A stretch of DNA of 64,000 bases from Parnassius smintheus behrii (lineage: Eukaryota > Arthropoda > Insecta > Lepidoptera > Papilionidae): positions 41,264,662 through 41,328,661 of the forward strand of contig JAUPFT010000003.1 in assembly GCA_036936625.1 (NCBI GenBank), written 5' to 3'. Numbering within the stretch: the first letter of the stretch is position 1; every line of letters starts with the position of its first letter. Positions 43,566-53,452 of the stretch are shown in pieces. The position numbers and the translations under genes were made by a program. Below the pieces are notes generated by a model that was given only the letters and a program-made list of their open reading frames with translations, did not search any database and was not told where the DNA came from.

Positions 43566-43588
43566 GTCTTTGTACTGAGCGCACTCAT
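41306..43588 (-). CDS. Jockey ORF2: end of endonuclease plus full reverse transcriptase
   Basis: An uninterrupted 760-codon frame. The first seven codons (MSALSTK) come from flanking target DNA, so the ATG at 43588 is not the element's own start. Residues 8-56 are the end of the apurinic-type endonuclease, with the SDHRPV box (D50, H51). RT follows: KKAPGADGISNQALKHFP near 290, FFDIAKAFDRVWH (D427), AGVPQGSVLAPLLY (482-495), catalytic FADDTA with F514-A515-D516-D517, then thumb (LGVTLDTGLTFRPHVK) and a C-terminal tail. It would make DNA copies of LINE RNA at the target; lacking most of the nuclease it is not autonomous. Confidence 0.92.
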   Translation of the reverse strand: MSALSTKTPLGVTHFPDNTDHSPDVLDFALLQGVSLNLGAIETLDDLGSDHRPVSLILGHQPPPPIHTKTFTNWKGFKESLAKALDSQDSTISIPSDLDSPEKIDTAVDSLSTLIKSSLKENERVVPVANNSGLPLHISNLLKAKKAAFRRAAKYPTPEYRRAANRLQRKLRFRLSEFQDLEKSKLMENISPSHTAYYQMARALRIDAITHTPPLSRPDGTVAFEDEEKAECFADSIADQCSPSSQPVDPSHVQAVEDEVRRRNSPPTASEPISVSNDEISSLIKGLKPKKAPGADGISNQALKHFPEQVLTFLSIIFNACFNLSYFPTTWKEATVIGIPKPGKPLNLPSSHRPISLLKAMGKLFERVIQTRMRRYLFPTDGDPLIIPHQFGFRAKHSCPQQVHRIVEYILSGFYPRRHKTIAVFFDIAKAFDRVWHTGLIYKLYKIGLPDRLVRLVASYLKHRTFRFRHEGTLSSQRTIKAGVPQGSVLAPLLYILFTNDIPIPSKGVQLSLFADDTAIYCKGVSLPFIRNKIQKSVDDLGDWFKKWRIDVSSAVHFDYKRRRLKNTPPIRMLGTPVPWHTTAKYLGVTLDTGLTFRPHVKRVTRHARFYLSRLNSMLGRHSKMSLRNKRTLYKVCIRPVMSYAGPVFAHANPNILNELQIVQNLFCRRAANAPWYVRNADLHRDLELPTIQQFLKKLSENFFKASESHPNNLIREAASYAAPPPSRYRVRRPRNSLSDPPNKLSNDLNCLLAAQASSN

Positions 43589-43589
43589 C

Positions 43590-43915
43590 TATACATATAT
43601 AATTAATCTGTAGAAAAGTCGCGTCTGTATGTCTGTAATTCTAATATTTTCTGGAAAAAACAAGTCGAGGGCACTTAATAAAGGGCACTGAAGGCAAATC
43701 AGTAGTTTTTAGAATTTTGGTCTGTCTTTCTGTGTATTCACGATTCACGCAAAAAGTACTAAACAGATTTCCATTAAATTATATATATAGGTAGTTAGGG
43801 ACCCGGAGCAACTTAAAGGCTACTTTTATTCGATTACGTAACTTCTAAGAAGGCGGTTTAATTATTTTTCTTTCTTTAGATGATTATTTCTATTTATACA
43901 TGTCTTATTAATGAC
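43590..43915 (+). repeat. Repeat family D (inverted partner at 62620-62960)
   Basis: 'atatataattaatctgtaga', 'tctaatattttctgg', 'tgtctttctgtgtattcac', 'gattcacgcaaaaagtacta', 'ggctacttttattcgattac' match the reverse complement of 62620-62960 in the same order. The class is not resolved; a Helitron-like start is possible. Confidence 0.6.
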
Positions 43916-44295
43916 TAGCTGTACCCCGCGACTTCGTCCGCGTGAAATTTATTATGTGACATAACTGTAATAGTTAGACATAATATTGTATCGCAGACTT
44001 TTTTGTAAATATTGATATTTTACATAAAACTTTAGCACATCACTTTGCTCTGTTGTCAATAGTTTCCGCAGCTCACGCGGTGTAAGTATTTTTTGGTATT
44101 TTTTCGCACCGTGGGTTAAATTAACAAAGTTTTTATACGGATCCCTATTTTTTTTTTAAATATACTATAGCCTATGTTCATCAGGGATAATGTAGGATTC
44201 CAGTGAGGAATGACTTTTTCAAATCGGTCCAGTAGTTTCGGACCCTATTCAATTCAAACAAACAAATCTTTCCTCTTTATAATATTAGTGTAGAT
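43915..44295 (+). repeat. Interspersed repeat ending 'ataatattagtgtagat'
   Basis: Begins 'actagctgtaccccgcgact' and ends with the 'aaatcggtccagtagtttcg', 'caaacaaacaaatc' and 'ataatattagtgtagat' phrases, a very common lepidopteran repeat pattern. It is probably a 3' end of a LINE or a non-autonomous derivative. Confidence 0.55.
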
Positions 44296-44829
44296 TTATT
44301 TTTTAAAATAAATAAAATATTTGTAGATAAAACCTAAAATTAACTTTAACCGTTGAGTGATAAATTCAACTACGGCGACAATTTACGTTTCACTTTTTTA
44401 AAACAGTGCCATCTAACGTAAAATACAAAAAGTAAAATATGACGAAGTAAATAATGCTATGTCAAATTAGTGAATTGGTTTTATGTTAATAATTTGTATT
44501 TAAATGGCACTAAAACTAAATGTATTAAATGTATAACTCCAAATGTAAAACGTAAATACTAATGTAATTTTAAATGGGGATGTGCTACATCTTGTTTTAC
44601 CACTATTTTTCTTGAAATCACACTAGACGCGAAGCTTAAATAGATCCTACTTATATCAAAACTGACAAGCAGACTTAGTTCTGCAGCATATTCTGTAAAA
44701 GAAACTAGAAGTCTTACTAATTTTGAAATAACTAGACTAGCTTACTTTAGCTATTTCCGTAGCAAAATGTCGTATGGTATTTTGCTATGGTGACACATTT
44801 CTGAGAATCCCCGAGCATATCATATCATA
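44296..44829. other. Unassigned AT-rich DNA
   Basis: Nothing recognised. Confidence 0.4.
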
Positions 44830-44965
44830 TCAAACGGCCAGCAGTGAAGGACCACGCCTCAGGTCCATAAGTCATCACTGGCAACTCGCACTGGTGCATG
44901 TTTTGTGGTATAACTGACGAGAAGATGTATCGTAATTTCCAGAACAATGTAGTTGAAGTCAATTA
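44830..44965 (-). repeat. RTE LINE fragment
   Basis: 'acggccagcagtgaaggacc', 'catcactggcaactcgcact' and 'agaagatgtatcgtaatttc' match 58318-58445 of the RTE element. Confidence 0.75.
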
Positions 44966-45670
44966 AATACGCATTATTAAGGATAACATTAAAAAAGTTG
45001 ATTGATTGTGAACCTCTTCCTTTTTTGAAGTCCGTTGAAAATTTAAAGAGAAGTATTACCATTGTTCTAACCGACGAATTTAAATTGTAAAACTTATTGA
45101 CACAACAAGAAACTAAGACACATGAAGGTAAGCATTCATTAAAATTCATTCATTAAGCTAAATATAATGAATATTCAATAGTTTGTTAGGCCGTGTATGA
45201 TTAAAATTTACAGTTAACGACACTCATCTCAAAGCTGAAGCAGATTAAATTATTATTTTGGCACATATTTACTAGGGCTGATTCAAAATTCATGATAACC
45301 GTGTATTAGAATATGTAGTATATTTGTTGTTAGTTAATATAATATACTGTATGTACTGTTGGTGGATTGTTCAAGAATGGCATTTTTTTGAAAACTCTCC
45401 TCGCTCTGTTCCCTGACACTAGATGGCGCTAGTACCAGGTACCAGATATCAACTTAGGCGCGCAACAAGCTACTTAACAAGCAAGGTTAATAATGGTTTA
45501 AAATGCCCGACTGCGTATAAAAATAGGTAATAATACCTACCTATTACACGACTATACGGAGTTATTTTTCGAAGAGGAGCCAAATTTTAAACTTAAATCT
45601 AAATATATAAATAATGATATCCGTTATTATGGTTTTTGAAAATATAAGTATCTAAGGCACATATTTCTCC
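44966..45670. other. Unassigned DNA
   Basis: A 30-bp stretch at about 45300 ('cgtgtattagaatatgtagt') recurs at about 47211; nothing else stands out. Confidence 0.4.
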
Positions 45671-45853
45671 GGATCAGTAGTATCAATAAGCGTTTGTCAG
45701 GGCTCGATTCTTGGCCTATTCCTGTTCTTAGTCTATATTAATAACTTACTTTACTGTTATTTCAAATTACCCAAAATTGAATATGATTTATGGGCAACAA
45801 CGTTTTTCCTAACGATCGACCCTTATAAATGCGTGCGTAGAAAAATCACTTAA
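45671..45853 (+). pseudogene. Jockey/CR1-type reverse transcriptase fragment
   Basis: Reads VVSISVCQGSILGLFLFLVY, INNLLYCYFKLPKIEYDLWA and TT..., corresponding to the V-PQGS-LGP-LF-YINDL box and a decayed F-ADDT box of non-LTR RT. A stop ends the stretch near 45853. Both catalytic aspartates are gone. Confidence 0.65.
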
Positions 45854-46254
45854 AATTGTGTATTACCACGCATTTAACATTTAAAAAATTAAAAAAAAAA
45901 AACAGAATGTTTGTGATTTTTTAATTAGGTTTTTGCAAAATAACCCTGTATAAAAACTTTATCACAGGTTTATCATGTTCATCAGGCAAATCGATTGACG
46001 TAAGTATCATCAAAATTGGCCCACGCGTTCGGTCTCTAGCGTGCCACGAAGAAACATACGCTGATAAACACATTACCCTCCGCAGTCTGGTCAAAAACCG
46101 GATCAAAAAAGCGTTGGTACGGCGGTGTGCCACTCGCTTTATCCTTGGTGACTCTGTGGTGGTGATGGGGCTGCGGCCGAAACTTTGCCGGCGTCGGATC
46201 CATAAGCCAGTAGACCTATTCGCTAACTTTGTTTACATCAATAAAAAGTCTGTT
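45854..46254. other. Possible LINE debris
   Basis: 'cccacgcgttcggtctctag', 'cacgaagaaacatacgctga' look like a LINE-associated sequence common in Lepidoptera; no clear frame. Confidence 0.3.
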
Positions 46255-46495
46255 TTATGGTTAGTATGTTTTATGACAATGGGCCGGCCATATAGTTCGA
46301 AGAACCGACAACAGATGGGGAAAAAGAATTTTCGAGTGGCAGCCTCGTACCGGTAGACGAAGTGTAGGACGTTTCCCACTAGATGGAGTGACGACCTGGT
46401 AAGACATGCAGAAAATCGGTGGATGCAGGTGGCTCGGGACCGTGCCTTGTGGCATACCTTGGGGGAGGCCTACGTACAAATAAATAGGTAGTGAT
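46255..46495 (+). pseudogene. RTE LINE C-terminal and 3'-end fragment
   Basis: 'gggccggccatatagttcga', 'ggcagcctcgtaccggtaga', 'actagatggagtgacgacct', 'ggatgcaggtggctcgggac' and 'ataccttgggggaggcct' are the reverse complement of 57980-58170. The coding frame is disrupted. Confidence 0.8.
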
Positions 46496-47450
46496 ATAAT
46501 ACCATAAAATCTTAAAAAATAAAAGGAAACTTTACTAAAATCGATCACAATGTATTGGACAACGGAGAACTGAATTTTTGCAAAAAATAAAAGCTCGGTG
46601 CGAACAGATTATAAAAGTTTCAACACGCACGGAGCAGCCCACCGTGGGAAACCGTCAAATGTGTACACACGGCTGCTCCATATACGCTACGCTACACGTC
46701 GGTTATATTGATGTACATTTGTGTTTTGGTTTTACATCTATTACAATATAAATAGGTCAAATTAAAGAGTCTGTTTTTAATGTCAAAATAACAGTTTTTT
46801 ATCAAATGCATCTGATAGTACATGCGGTACCAATAACAAACTTTTTTTTATCTGTCCGTCTTTTAGTTGCGGCTAATCTCCAAAATGGCTGGGTCGTTTT
46901 TAACGGGACTTTAACTGACAGTTATCTGGTGTTGTAAGGAGTAACTCAGGCTAGTTTTATTTTAGAAGAAGACTAAGGGTATCCGCACAAAAAAATTGAA
47001 GCGACAAACAAACTTACAGTTACATGTGATAGTAAGTGGCTACTGTAATCCATGGTCACAAGCAGCCGACTACAAATAAGGAAGTCTACAGACACGTTGT
47101 CACTCTAAGGGCTAAGAGGCCTTACTATTAGGCCTCATTATATTTCTCAGTAGCAGCCCAGAGTCAGGACGGTGGCGGTGGCCTTGCCTCGAAAAGCACG
47201 TAAAGTCCGTGTATTAGAATATGTAGTATATTTGTTGTATTAGACATTCATTTATTACTTAATTGGTATAATTAAATTTAATTCTATTTTATTATGCGTA
47301 TTGTTAGTTTTTGCACCAATTTTTATTTCCTAGTGACATATATATTTATTTAACTTGAATTATACAATCAACTATCAATTTTTGCACGTCTGCGAGTAGC
47401 CTGAACATAAGTACTGTACTCTGTAATCGAGTGTTATTTGTATTGTAATA
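46496..47450. other. Mostly unassigned; diverged repeat A piece near 47025-47140
   Basis: 'tgtgatagtaagtggctact', 'gtaatccatgg' and 'gacacgttgtcactctaagg' follow repeat A in antisense. No gene in the stretch. Confidence 0.4.
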
Positions 47451-48463
47451 GATGTTGGTCTTGCGTCTGGTCACTTTCCTTTCGCGTCGGATTATTGTCC
47501 AATCGAACTGTGAGGAAAGAAATAGAGAGTACCCCTGTACCTGTGCATGTGCATGCACTTTTGCACTAGAAGCCTGTTCTTACGTTGAATACCGAAATTC
47601 AGTCTGGAGGAGTTTCGTATTAAATATTAATACCGCAACAGTCAATAAGTGTCATCTACCGTCTAGAATAAACTCATTACGCTATAAATAAAAACATTGT
47701 ATACACAACCTTTTAGTAAGTAATTTCGGTTACACTAACAAATTTCAATCTTATTCAACAAGTTTAATACCTTAAACTTCGTCTCTAATATTAGAGACAA
47801 GATATTATATTGACATTGATTAATATAATATATCGTAAGCACAAATTGAAATATTAATCTTGTTTGATCTTGACAAACTTGGACGTGCAAATATAACTTC
47901 GTATTGTTATTGGGCTGTTTCAAGATACGATGATAGATAGTTTAGTAAATCTTAATACTTCATACGTTGTTTGATGTAGAGATATCATTTCTCATACAAC
48001 CATGTATTGTGACACTTTATAATCATAATTAGTTGAGAGAGAGCGAGAGAGAGAGAGAGAGAGTCTAGTAACGATTATTTACATAGATAATACACTAAAC
48101 AATTTAACAATTTATAATTAATTCCGAGGCTTTTTGCGGCAAAGTTGTCGATAGCTCAAGTGCAACATCGCTACAGTGGCACTGCTGTGTCTGGCTGACG
48201 AAACTTATAATAAACATCTTAATATCGAACATAAACATAAAAAATAAATTACTAATTGGTGCATTTAACGCAAACATAAATATCTTGTCAAAGTGAAACG
48301 TATGGAAATTCTGAAACGAAACCCATCGGTGGCGTTATCGATACGTATAATACGTATTATATATATACTTCGTAGCCGAGATAAAGTTCATCGAAGAATT
48401 AAAACACCGGCTTCAGAAACTGTGTTATTTATAGTTTTTTGAAGTCTGTTTTTTTTTTAAGTA
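47451..48463. other. Unassigned DNA with a GA microsatellite
   Basis: (GA)n with one interruption at about 48033-48063. The small open stretches here show no motif. Confidence 0.5.
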
Positions 48464-48880
48464 CAGTAAAAGCTCTTTATTCGCTTTACTTTATAAACGT
48501 ATATGTTTATATTATGAACATATACGTTTCGTAAATATGCCGCGAATACAGAAACCGTGAATATGGAATGATAGTTTACATGGGATTATATTGAATACGT
48601 TTCTAGGTGACAAAATGAATGAATGAAAAATGTTTTATTAACATAAAAATATATAAAAAAGGTCATCTGTTGGTTTCCTCATTAGGCAAGCCTGTATCGA
48701 GGAAACCTGAGACCAAAGTTCACTAGGCATAATTTTATATATCTTATCAGACAATCTGTCACAATATACCTACACAAAACAGCCGTAAAAGAACTGCTTA
48801 GTGCTCAAAATCTAAAAACATTAAAAAAAAGAAAGAAACTTTTAACAACCAAGCCAAGTTTTATATATCTGGAATGTATA

Positions 48881-49634
48881 GTTGCCGACACGAGTCGTGA
48901 GCACAGATAAACTGTGGTGGGAGGTAGGTACACCGTCAGCCAAAATTATTGGGTACCTTTATTATTACAATTCGTAATTGAATATTTTCGCCGACTTTTA
49001 TGAAAATGTTTAGTCGAACAAACTTTTTACAACAAGAACTTTTACTTTGTTTATGTTATTTTATTATCCACTATAAAGTATTTCATGTACGCCTGTTGGT
49101 TAGAATTGATTATTTTATTAAGAAGGAGGAAGAGGTGATATGTCTTCCATAAAATCTGGTGTTGCGGTAGTTGCACAGTAGCTACTGAGATATTAGTCGC
49201 CTCGGCAGTCTGTTTATATACGTCTATGAAGTTTTTCGCAGTACTTCATTTTTTCATGTAACTAAACTAAACACTGAATTTGTAGGGATTGCTTATTTAA
49301 CACCGATTTCTTCCTTCTCTGCGTATTTAGACCGAAATCTGAACACTCAAATTATAAAAACAAAAATAATTAAAAACAAGTAATAACAAAAACAATTAAT
49401 AACAAGGAATACACACACAACAATTAACAACAAAGTAAAAAAACCAATTAACGAAAATAAACTAATAAAAAAAGTTATCACTGAAATTATTGCTCCGAAG
49501 TGTACAGAAGCCGAATGATACGTTCGAAACCAATAGACGACGAGAATCGACTGATGAACCAATCACGTTGAACGTCAGCGTGGTCAACGTCGTATCTACC
49601 AATAAAAAGTGTGCTCACGACTTATGTCGGCAAT
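48881..49634 (-). mobile_element. 756-bp-family non-autonomous DNA transposon (copy 2)
   Basis: A 754-bp inverted counterpart of 17478-18233, with ends gttgccgacacgagtcgtga (left) and attgccgacataagtcgtga (right, read inward), TATA on both sides (48877-48880 and 49635-49638) and the same internal phrases, e.g. 'ggaggtaggtacaccgtcag' and 'atgatacgttcgaaaccaat' against their reverse complements. The two copies are moderately diverged. Confidence 0.85.
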
Positions 49635-49659
49635 TATATTAACTATATATAATACCATC

Positions 49660-50161
49660 AACTAGCAAAAGTCAGTTTTTAACAATTCTTCTGTTTCCTC
49701 ATATGATAGGGTGACCAACCATTTCATTATGATTAATTTTGCAGATACATATTTTTTATCTATAATATTACAGTGTTTGACGACTTTGTTATAAATTCGT
49801 CTATTGATGAAGTTGCCAAAACGTTGCGTAAATTTCGTATTAACAGAGGGTGTGGATAGTTGGTATACCCTGCGAAACAAAATAAAAAACAAATACATAA
49901 AAAATCAATTTAATTGAAATTTTTGACCATATTGCTTAATTATTATCTTCAGGCCTAACAATGGTTTAAAATTTTTGTAATGTTTTCTTGCTTGGTTTTA
50001 AAAAGCATCTTCAATTCAGACTGATATTCAGCAGTGGCATTAGCAATTTGCCTCCTAAAAATAAGACCACGTTTGATAGATGGATCAATGTTTGTAAAGA
50101 AATCACAAAGCTCATTTGCCATTCTTAAACCTTCACTAAGATTTTTCAAATTAAATGACAT
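49660..50161 (-). pseudogene. Transposase C-terminal remnant (probably Tigger/pogo-like)
   Basis: Frame 50161-49955 reads SFNLKNLSEGLRMANELCDF, then FFTNIDPSIKRGLIFRRQIA and KTKQENITKILNHC, resembling the helical C-terminal tail of Jerky/Tigger-type transposases. Further down the minus strand, after an acceptor-like 'tttgttttttattttgtttc'-gcag near 49873, another frame gives YTNYPHPLLIRNLRNVLATS before a stop. That second piece reminded me weakly of P/THAP transposases. Neither assignment is firm. Confidence 0.4.
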
Positions 50162-50253
50162 TTTCAGTTCTTGTTAAAACTCGTTTTTCATTTTTTTAGT
50201 CGACATTACAAATTAGGAAGACAGCGGTAGAGTGTTACTCCATCATAATATTT

Positions 50254-50794
50254 AGTATCTGGTTGACCGAGCTTTGCTCGGTATTTTTCGCTCGGTTTTT
50301 TTTAATTCGTGTTTTTTGGAAATTTTATTTAGATACAAATTACGTACTGATGAAATATAAATAATATTTTTTGATCTTAGCGACATAACAGATAAAACGG
50401 AACTGGTTATTTGAATAAAAAATCATGAGTGGCAATTATTTTAATTAAAATTTTCGTGTTTTTAAAAAATACTAAAAAAAGGGCTCGATTTTCTCAAAAA
50501 AGAAAGGAACTTGAAAAAAAAATTAAAAAAAGTCGGTCGGTCGGTCCGGGCTCGAACCGGGGTTTTACGATTCTGTGACCGCCCATTATACCAATTAAGC
50601 TATTTATAATCATTAACAATCTGTCAAAATTTACCTTCTTATTCTAACGATATTGTAGCAGTTTTTCATTGCCTAAAAACACGGACAAAAAGAGATGTTC
50701 TAAAAATAAATCCTAGCTAGATCGATTTATTATCCCCGAAACTCCTTGAACACTAAATTTTATGAAAATCGTTGGAGCCGTTTCCGAGATCCGA
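50254..50794 (-). repeat. 590-bp repeat with tRNA-like core and terminal hairpin (copy 3)
   Basis: Inverted relative to the pair at 34.6-35.8 kb: begins with 'agtatctggttg' and the accgagctttgctcggt hairpin, carries the tRNA-like core in antisense ('gggctcgaaccgggg' ... 'ccaattaagcta') and ends near 'gtttccgagatcc'. Inserted in the Tigger carcass. Confidence 0.75.
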
Positions 50795-51281
50795 ATGGAA
50801 AGACAAAACAAGAAAACACGCAAAGCGGCTCTTACCAAAGAACGGAACGTTTAATATGTAACAACATTTAAAAATATACTTTATGCAATGAGTGATAAAG
50901 TTTTTTTCATTCTGATTGTTTACATTCTCTAAAACACCGTACGCGGCGAAGGTGGCTTAAGTCAAATGCCGAATCAATACAGCAGCGATATCATATAATA
51001 ACATACTTTAGGCGCCGTTGTAATAAGGTCTATTTTACTTTTTTATTAGTCCATTTTGACGACGCGTTTACTGAGGATATTGGGTTGGATACCTATTAAA
51101 ATCCTTTTTATTAACATGTATGTACTGATGTACCGATTAGATCCGCGAATAAAGAAATCTTTAGCCGCGAATATAGGAATTGGTTCGAATTTTTTTAATC
51201 CGCGAATAGTGAAAACGGGAATGAAGGAAGGGCGAATAAAGAGCTTTTACTGAAATTATTTTACCTTTTTGTATCGACTAA

Positions 51282-51526
51282 GGGTCAGTTCACACCGAGG
51301 ACGACGGCCGCGGCGCTAACTTTTAATAATTGTGATACAAAATATGATTTTATTTACTACATAAAAAAATACATATTTTATTGAGATATTTCGAAAATAT
51401 CCCGCGGCGTAGCGCTAAGCCGCGTGGTTGTCCCGAGACGCCATGCCGTGTAGCGTGAGCGGCCGCGAGCGTAACGTGCTTTTCAAGCATCGTCGCGTCG
51501 CGTCGCGTCGCTGTGTGAACTGACCC
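51282..51526. mobile_element. 245-bp MITE
   Basis: Terminal inverted repeats gggtcagttcacac (left) and its reverse complement gtgtgaactgaccc (right), GC-rich interior with a (gcgtc)n-like run near 51490-51512. TAA/AAA flank it, so a 3-bp target is possible but not exact. No coding capacity. It begins just 30 bp outside the Tigger right end. Confidence 0.75.
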
Positions 51527-51529
51527 AAA

Positions 51530-52560
51530 GGAATATCAAAATTTCAAGGTCACAACCAGAATGTCGTCTAAATAGTTACATTAAAAACTTAACTACATAC
51601 TATGTTTCCGAATTCGGGGTTGATTTTTTTTTAAATATCCTCTAAAGTACATACATCCTATTTCAAAAAAAGAAGAAATGTAAAAATCGATGCAGCTGTT
51701 TCCGGAAAAATACATCAAACATACATTAAAAAAAACCAATGCGTCGAATATAGGACCTTCTTTTTTTGAACTCGCTTAAAAATGTGAGGTGCAATGTAGC
51801 AAACGTCTTTTGATACAGGGGAAATTTCTAGAACAGTATCCGCACTTATTTTATTTTTCTATTTCCTATTCGTTTTTCACAATGCCCTTTGTTTGACTTC
51901 AGTTACATAATAGCCTCTGAATAAATGAACCCATTATTTACTTTCATTGGCATAATAGCCGCTGTTTGAACGGAGCCGGTAATTCAGACATTGTTCGATA
52001 TATTATGATGCTTAAGATAAGCCAAGCCATATAAAATCGTAAATGTACGCTCATTTCCCCGCCCGGCCTAACTAATGACGCTCTGGTTCGTTTCTGATCA
52101 TATCATTCCCGTTGTGTGGCTTTCCTTGAGATGTCCAAATATTTCTTGGTGTATGCATTGCATATAGTATATGCAACTATTGTTTTATTGGATTAATAAA
52201 GATATTGATTAATTTGCAACCTTCCGCTAACTAAATACAATGATGTGTCTTATCTGGATTGAAGAACACCTCCCGCCCTCACTCAATTGTGTGCACTAAT
52301 TCCGTCACCACTAGTCCCAGCACCAAAAAAACATCGGGCTTATCGCTTAAATGGGTTTCTTCCTACTTTCGACGGTTTTAATTATTCTTTTTTATTAATC
52401 TTTCTTTATTATTTCATATTTAAAGTATCATCATCGTCGTCATTAAAAAGTTTTCAAAAGATTCATTGCTGCATATTACTAATTCAGCTGCATACATCAT
52501 TTTCCTACAGGATTTTTTTTAAATATTAGTAATCTTATTAATTAACATTACTAATATACC
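51530..52560. other. Unassigned AT-rich DNA
   Basis: No gene or repeat recognised. Confidence 0.4.
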
Positions 52561-52599
52561 TTTTAACCACTCCTGGTAAGCTTAAAAATGCTTGTGTTA

Positions 52600-52810
52600 G
52601 GAGTGGTTCACGACAGTAGTCAAATGGCGGATAAACCCACGATCTTCTGAGTTCGCGATCCGCGCCCTGCCATTAGGCTACTGTCGCTTCAAAAATTTAC
52701 GAAGTCGTCACTCCATTTGGTGCGAAGCCGTCCTACTCTCTACTTGCCGGTACGAGTCATTCCTGGAACCTTTTCTTCGCCGTGGGGTGTCAGTTTTTCG
52801 AACTATATAA
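52600..52810 (-). repeat. tRNA-like SINE head next to an RTE 3' fragment
   Basis: 52610-52690 in minus sense has the A box 'tagcctaatggcag' and a degenerate B box 'gtgggtttatccgcc'. 52700-52805 ('gtcactccatttggtgcgaa', 'gccgtcctactctctacttg') matches RTE 3' coding sequence around 58055-58150. Confidence 0.55.
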
Positions 52811-53219
52811 TAAGCCTATTGATTTTTTTTTAAATATACTTAATAAAAAACTATTATTTTTCTACTACAAAGTTTTTAATCATGTAGGTGAACCGATGCT
52901 TTTATTCTTGTCCTTATCCTAAACTTATATTACTCATTACATACTTAGTTAGCCATTATGTTTCAATTTACTGTACATTAACAGTTATAAATTTGTTTTA
53001 AGCTCCATTATTAATTATTTTCGAGTGCGTTTCTAATATATTATTTGTGACTGGGATTGAATAGGATTTGAGGATAACTCGGATTTGAGAATCCGATAAT
53101 AGACCCTTTATAACTTAGTTGTATACTTTTTATGAATAATTATTTAATTAACACCTTTATGAATACTTAGTTATTAATATGCTATTGTCTATTGTTAATT
53201 ATTTAAATGAATCAATTTA

Positions 53220-53452
53220 TGTGGAAGAGCCACGCTGTAGGTGTGCTATTGCTGCAGCACAAATGGATCGACTCCATCGGAAAGTGACCACGTTTTTATG
53301 AAACACCAACATAAAATAGCAGCTTAATGCTGCCACATATCGTATGTAAAGAAAGCATTCCACCCTGGTCTTGGGAGTGATATGTGAGGTGATTTTTAAC
53401 TGAAGGTTTATTATTTAAGGCCAAAGCATATACTTACCACGTGGTGAACTCT
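53220..53452 (+). repeat. Repeat A copy, diverged
   Basis: 'gaagagccacgctgtaggtg', 'gcagcttaatgctgcc', 'gcattccaccctgg' and 'tacttaccacgtggtgaact' in the family order. Confidence 0.7.

Larger units (their letters stand above)
48464..51252 (-). mobile_element. Tigger/pogo-type transposon carcass with nested insertions
   Basis: Perfect 21-bp terminal inverted repeats at 48464-48484 (starting cagtaaaagctctttattcg) and 51232-51252. Subterminal parts on both sides repeat 'ccgcgaata'-type motifs. TA precedes the left end; the right flank is aa, so the target duplication is not intact. Inside are a transposase C-terminal fragment on the minus strand, a copy of the 756-bp element (48881-49634) and an inverted 590-bp repeat (50254-50794). 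The CAG start, TA target and transposase tail point to the pogo/Tigger branch of Tc1/mariner. Confidence 0.65.

Noticed and set aside
41306..43588. Host gene interpretation of the 760-codon frame
   Set aside because: RT and endonuclease motifs, poly(A) tail and target duplication show that it is a LINE.
48033..48063. Possible GAGA-factor regulatory site
   Set aside because: A plain (GA)n microsatellite with no promoter or gene nearby; no basis for a regulatory call.
49660..49900. P-element/THAP transposase relic linked to the THAP exons at 2.3-3.1 kb
   Set aside because: The resemblance of the YTNYPHPLLIRNLRN peptide to P-type transposases is weak, and the pieces are 47 kb apart with Tigger-type ends around this one.
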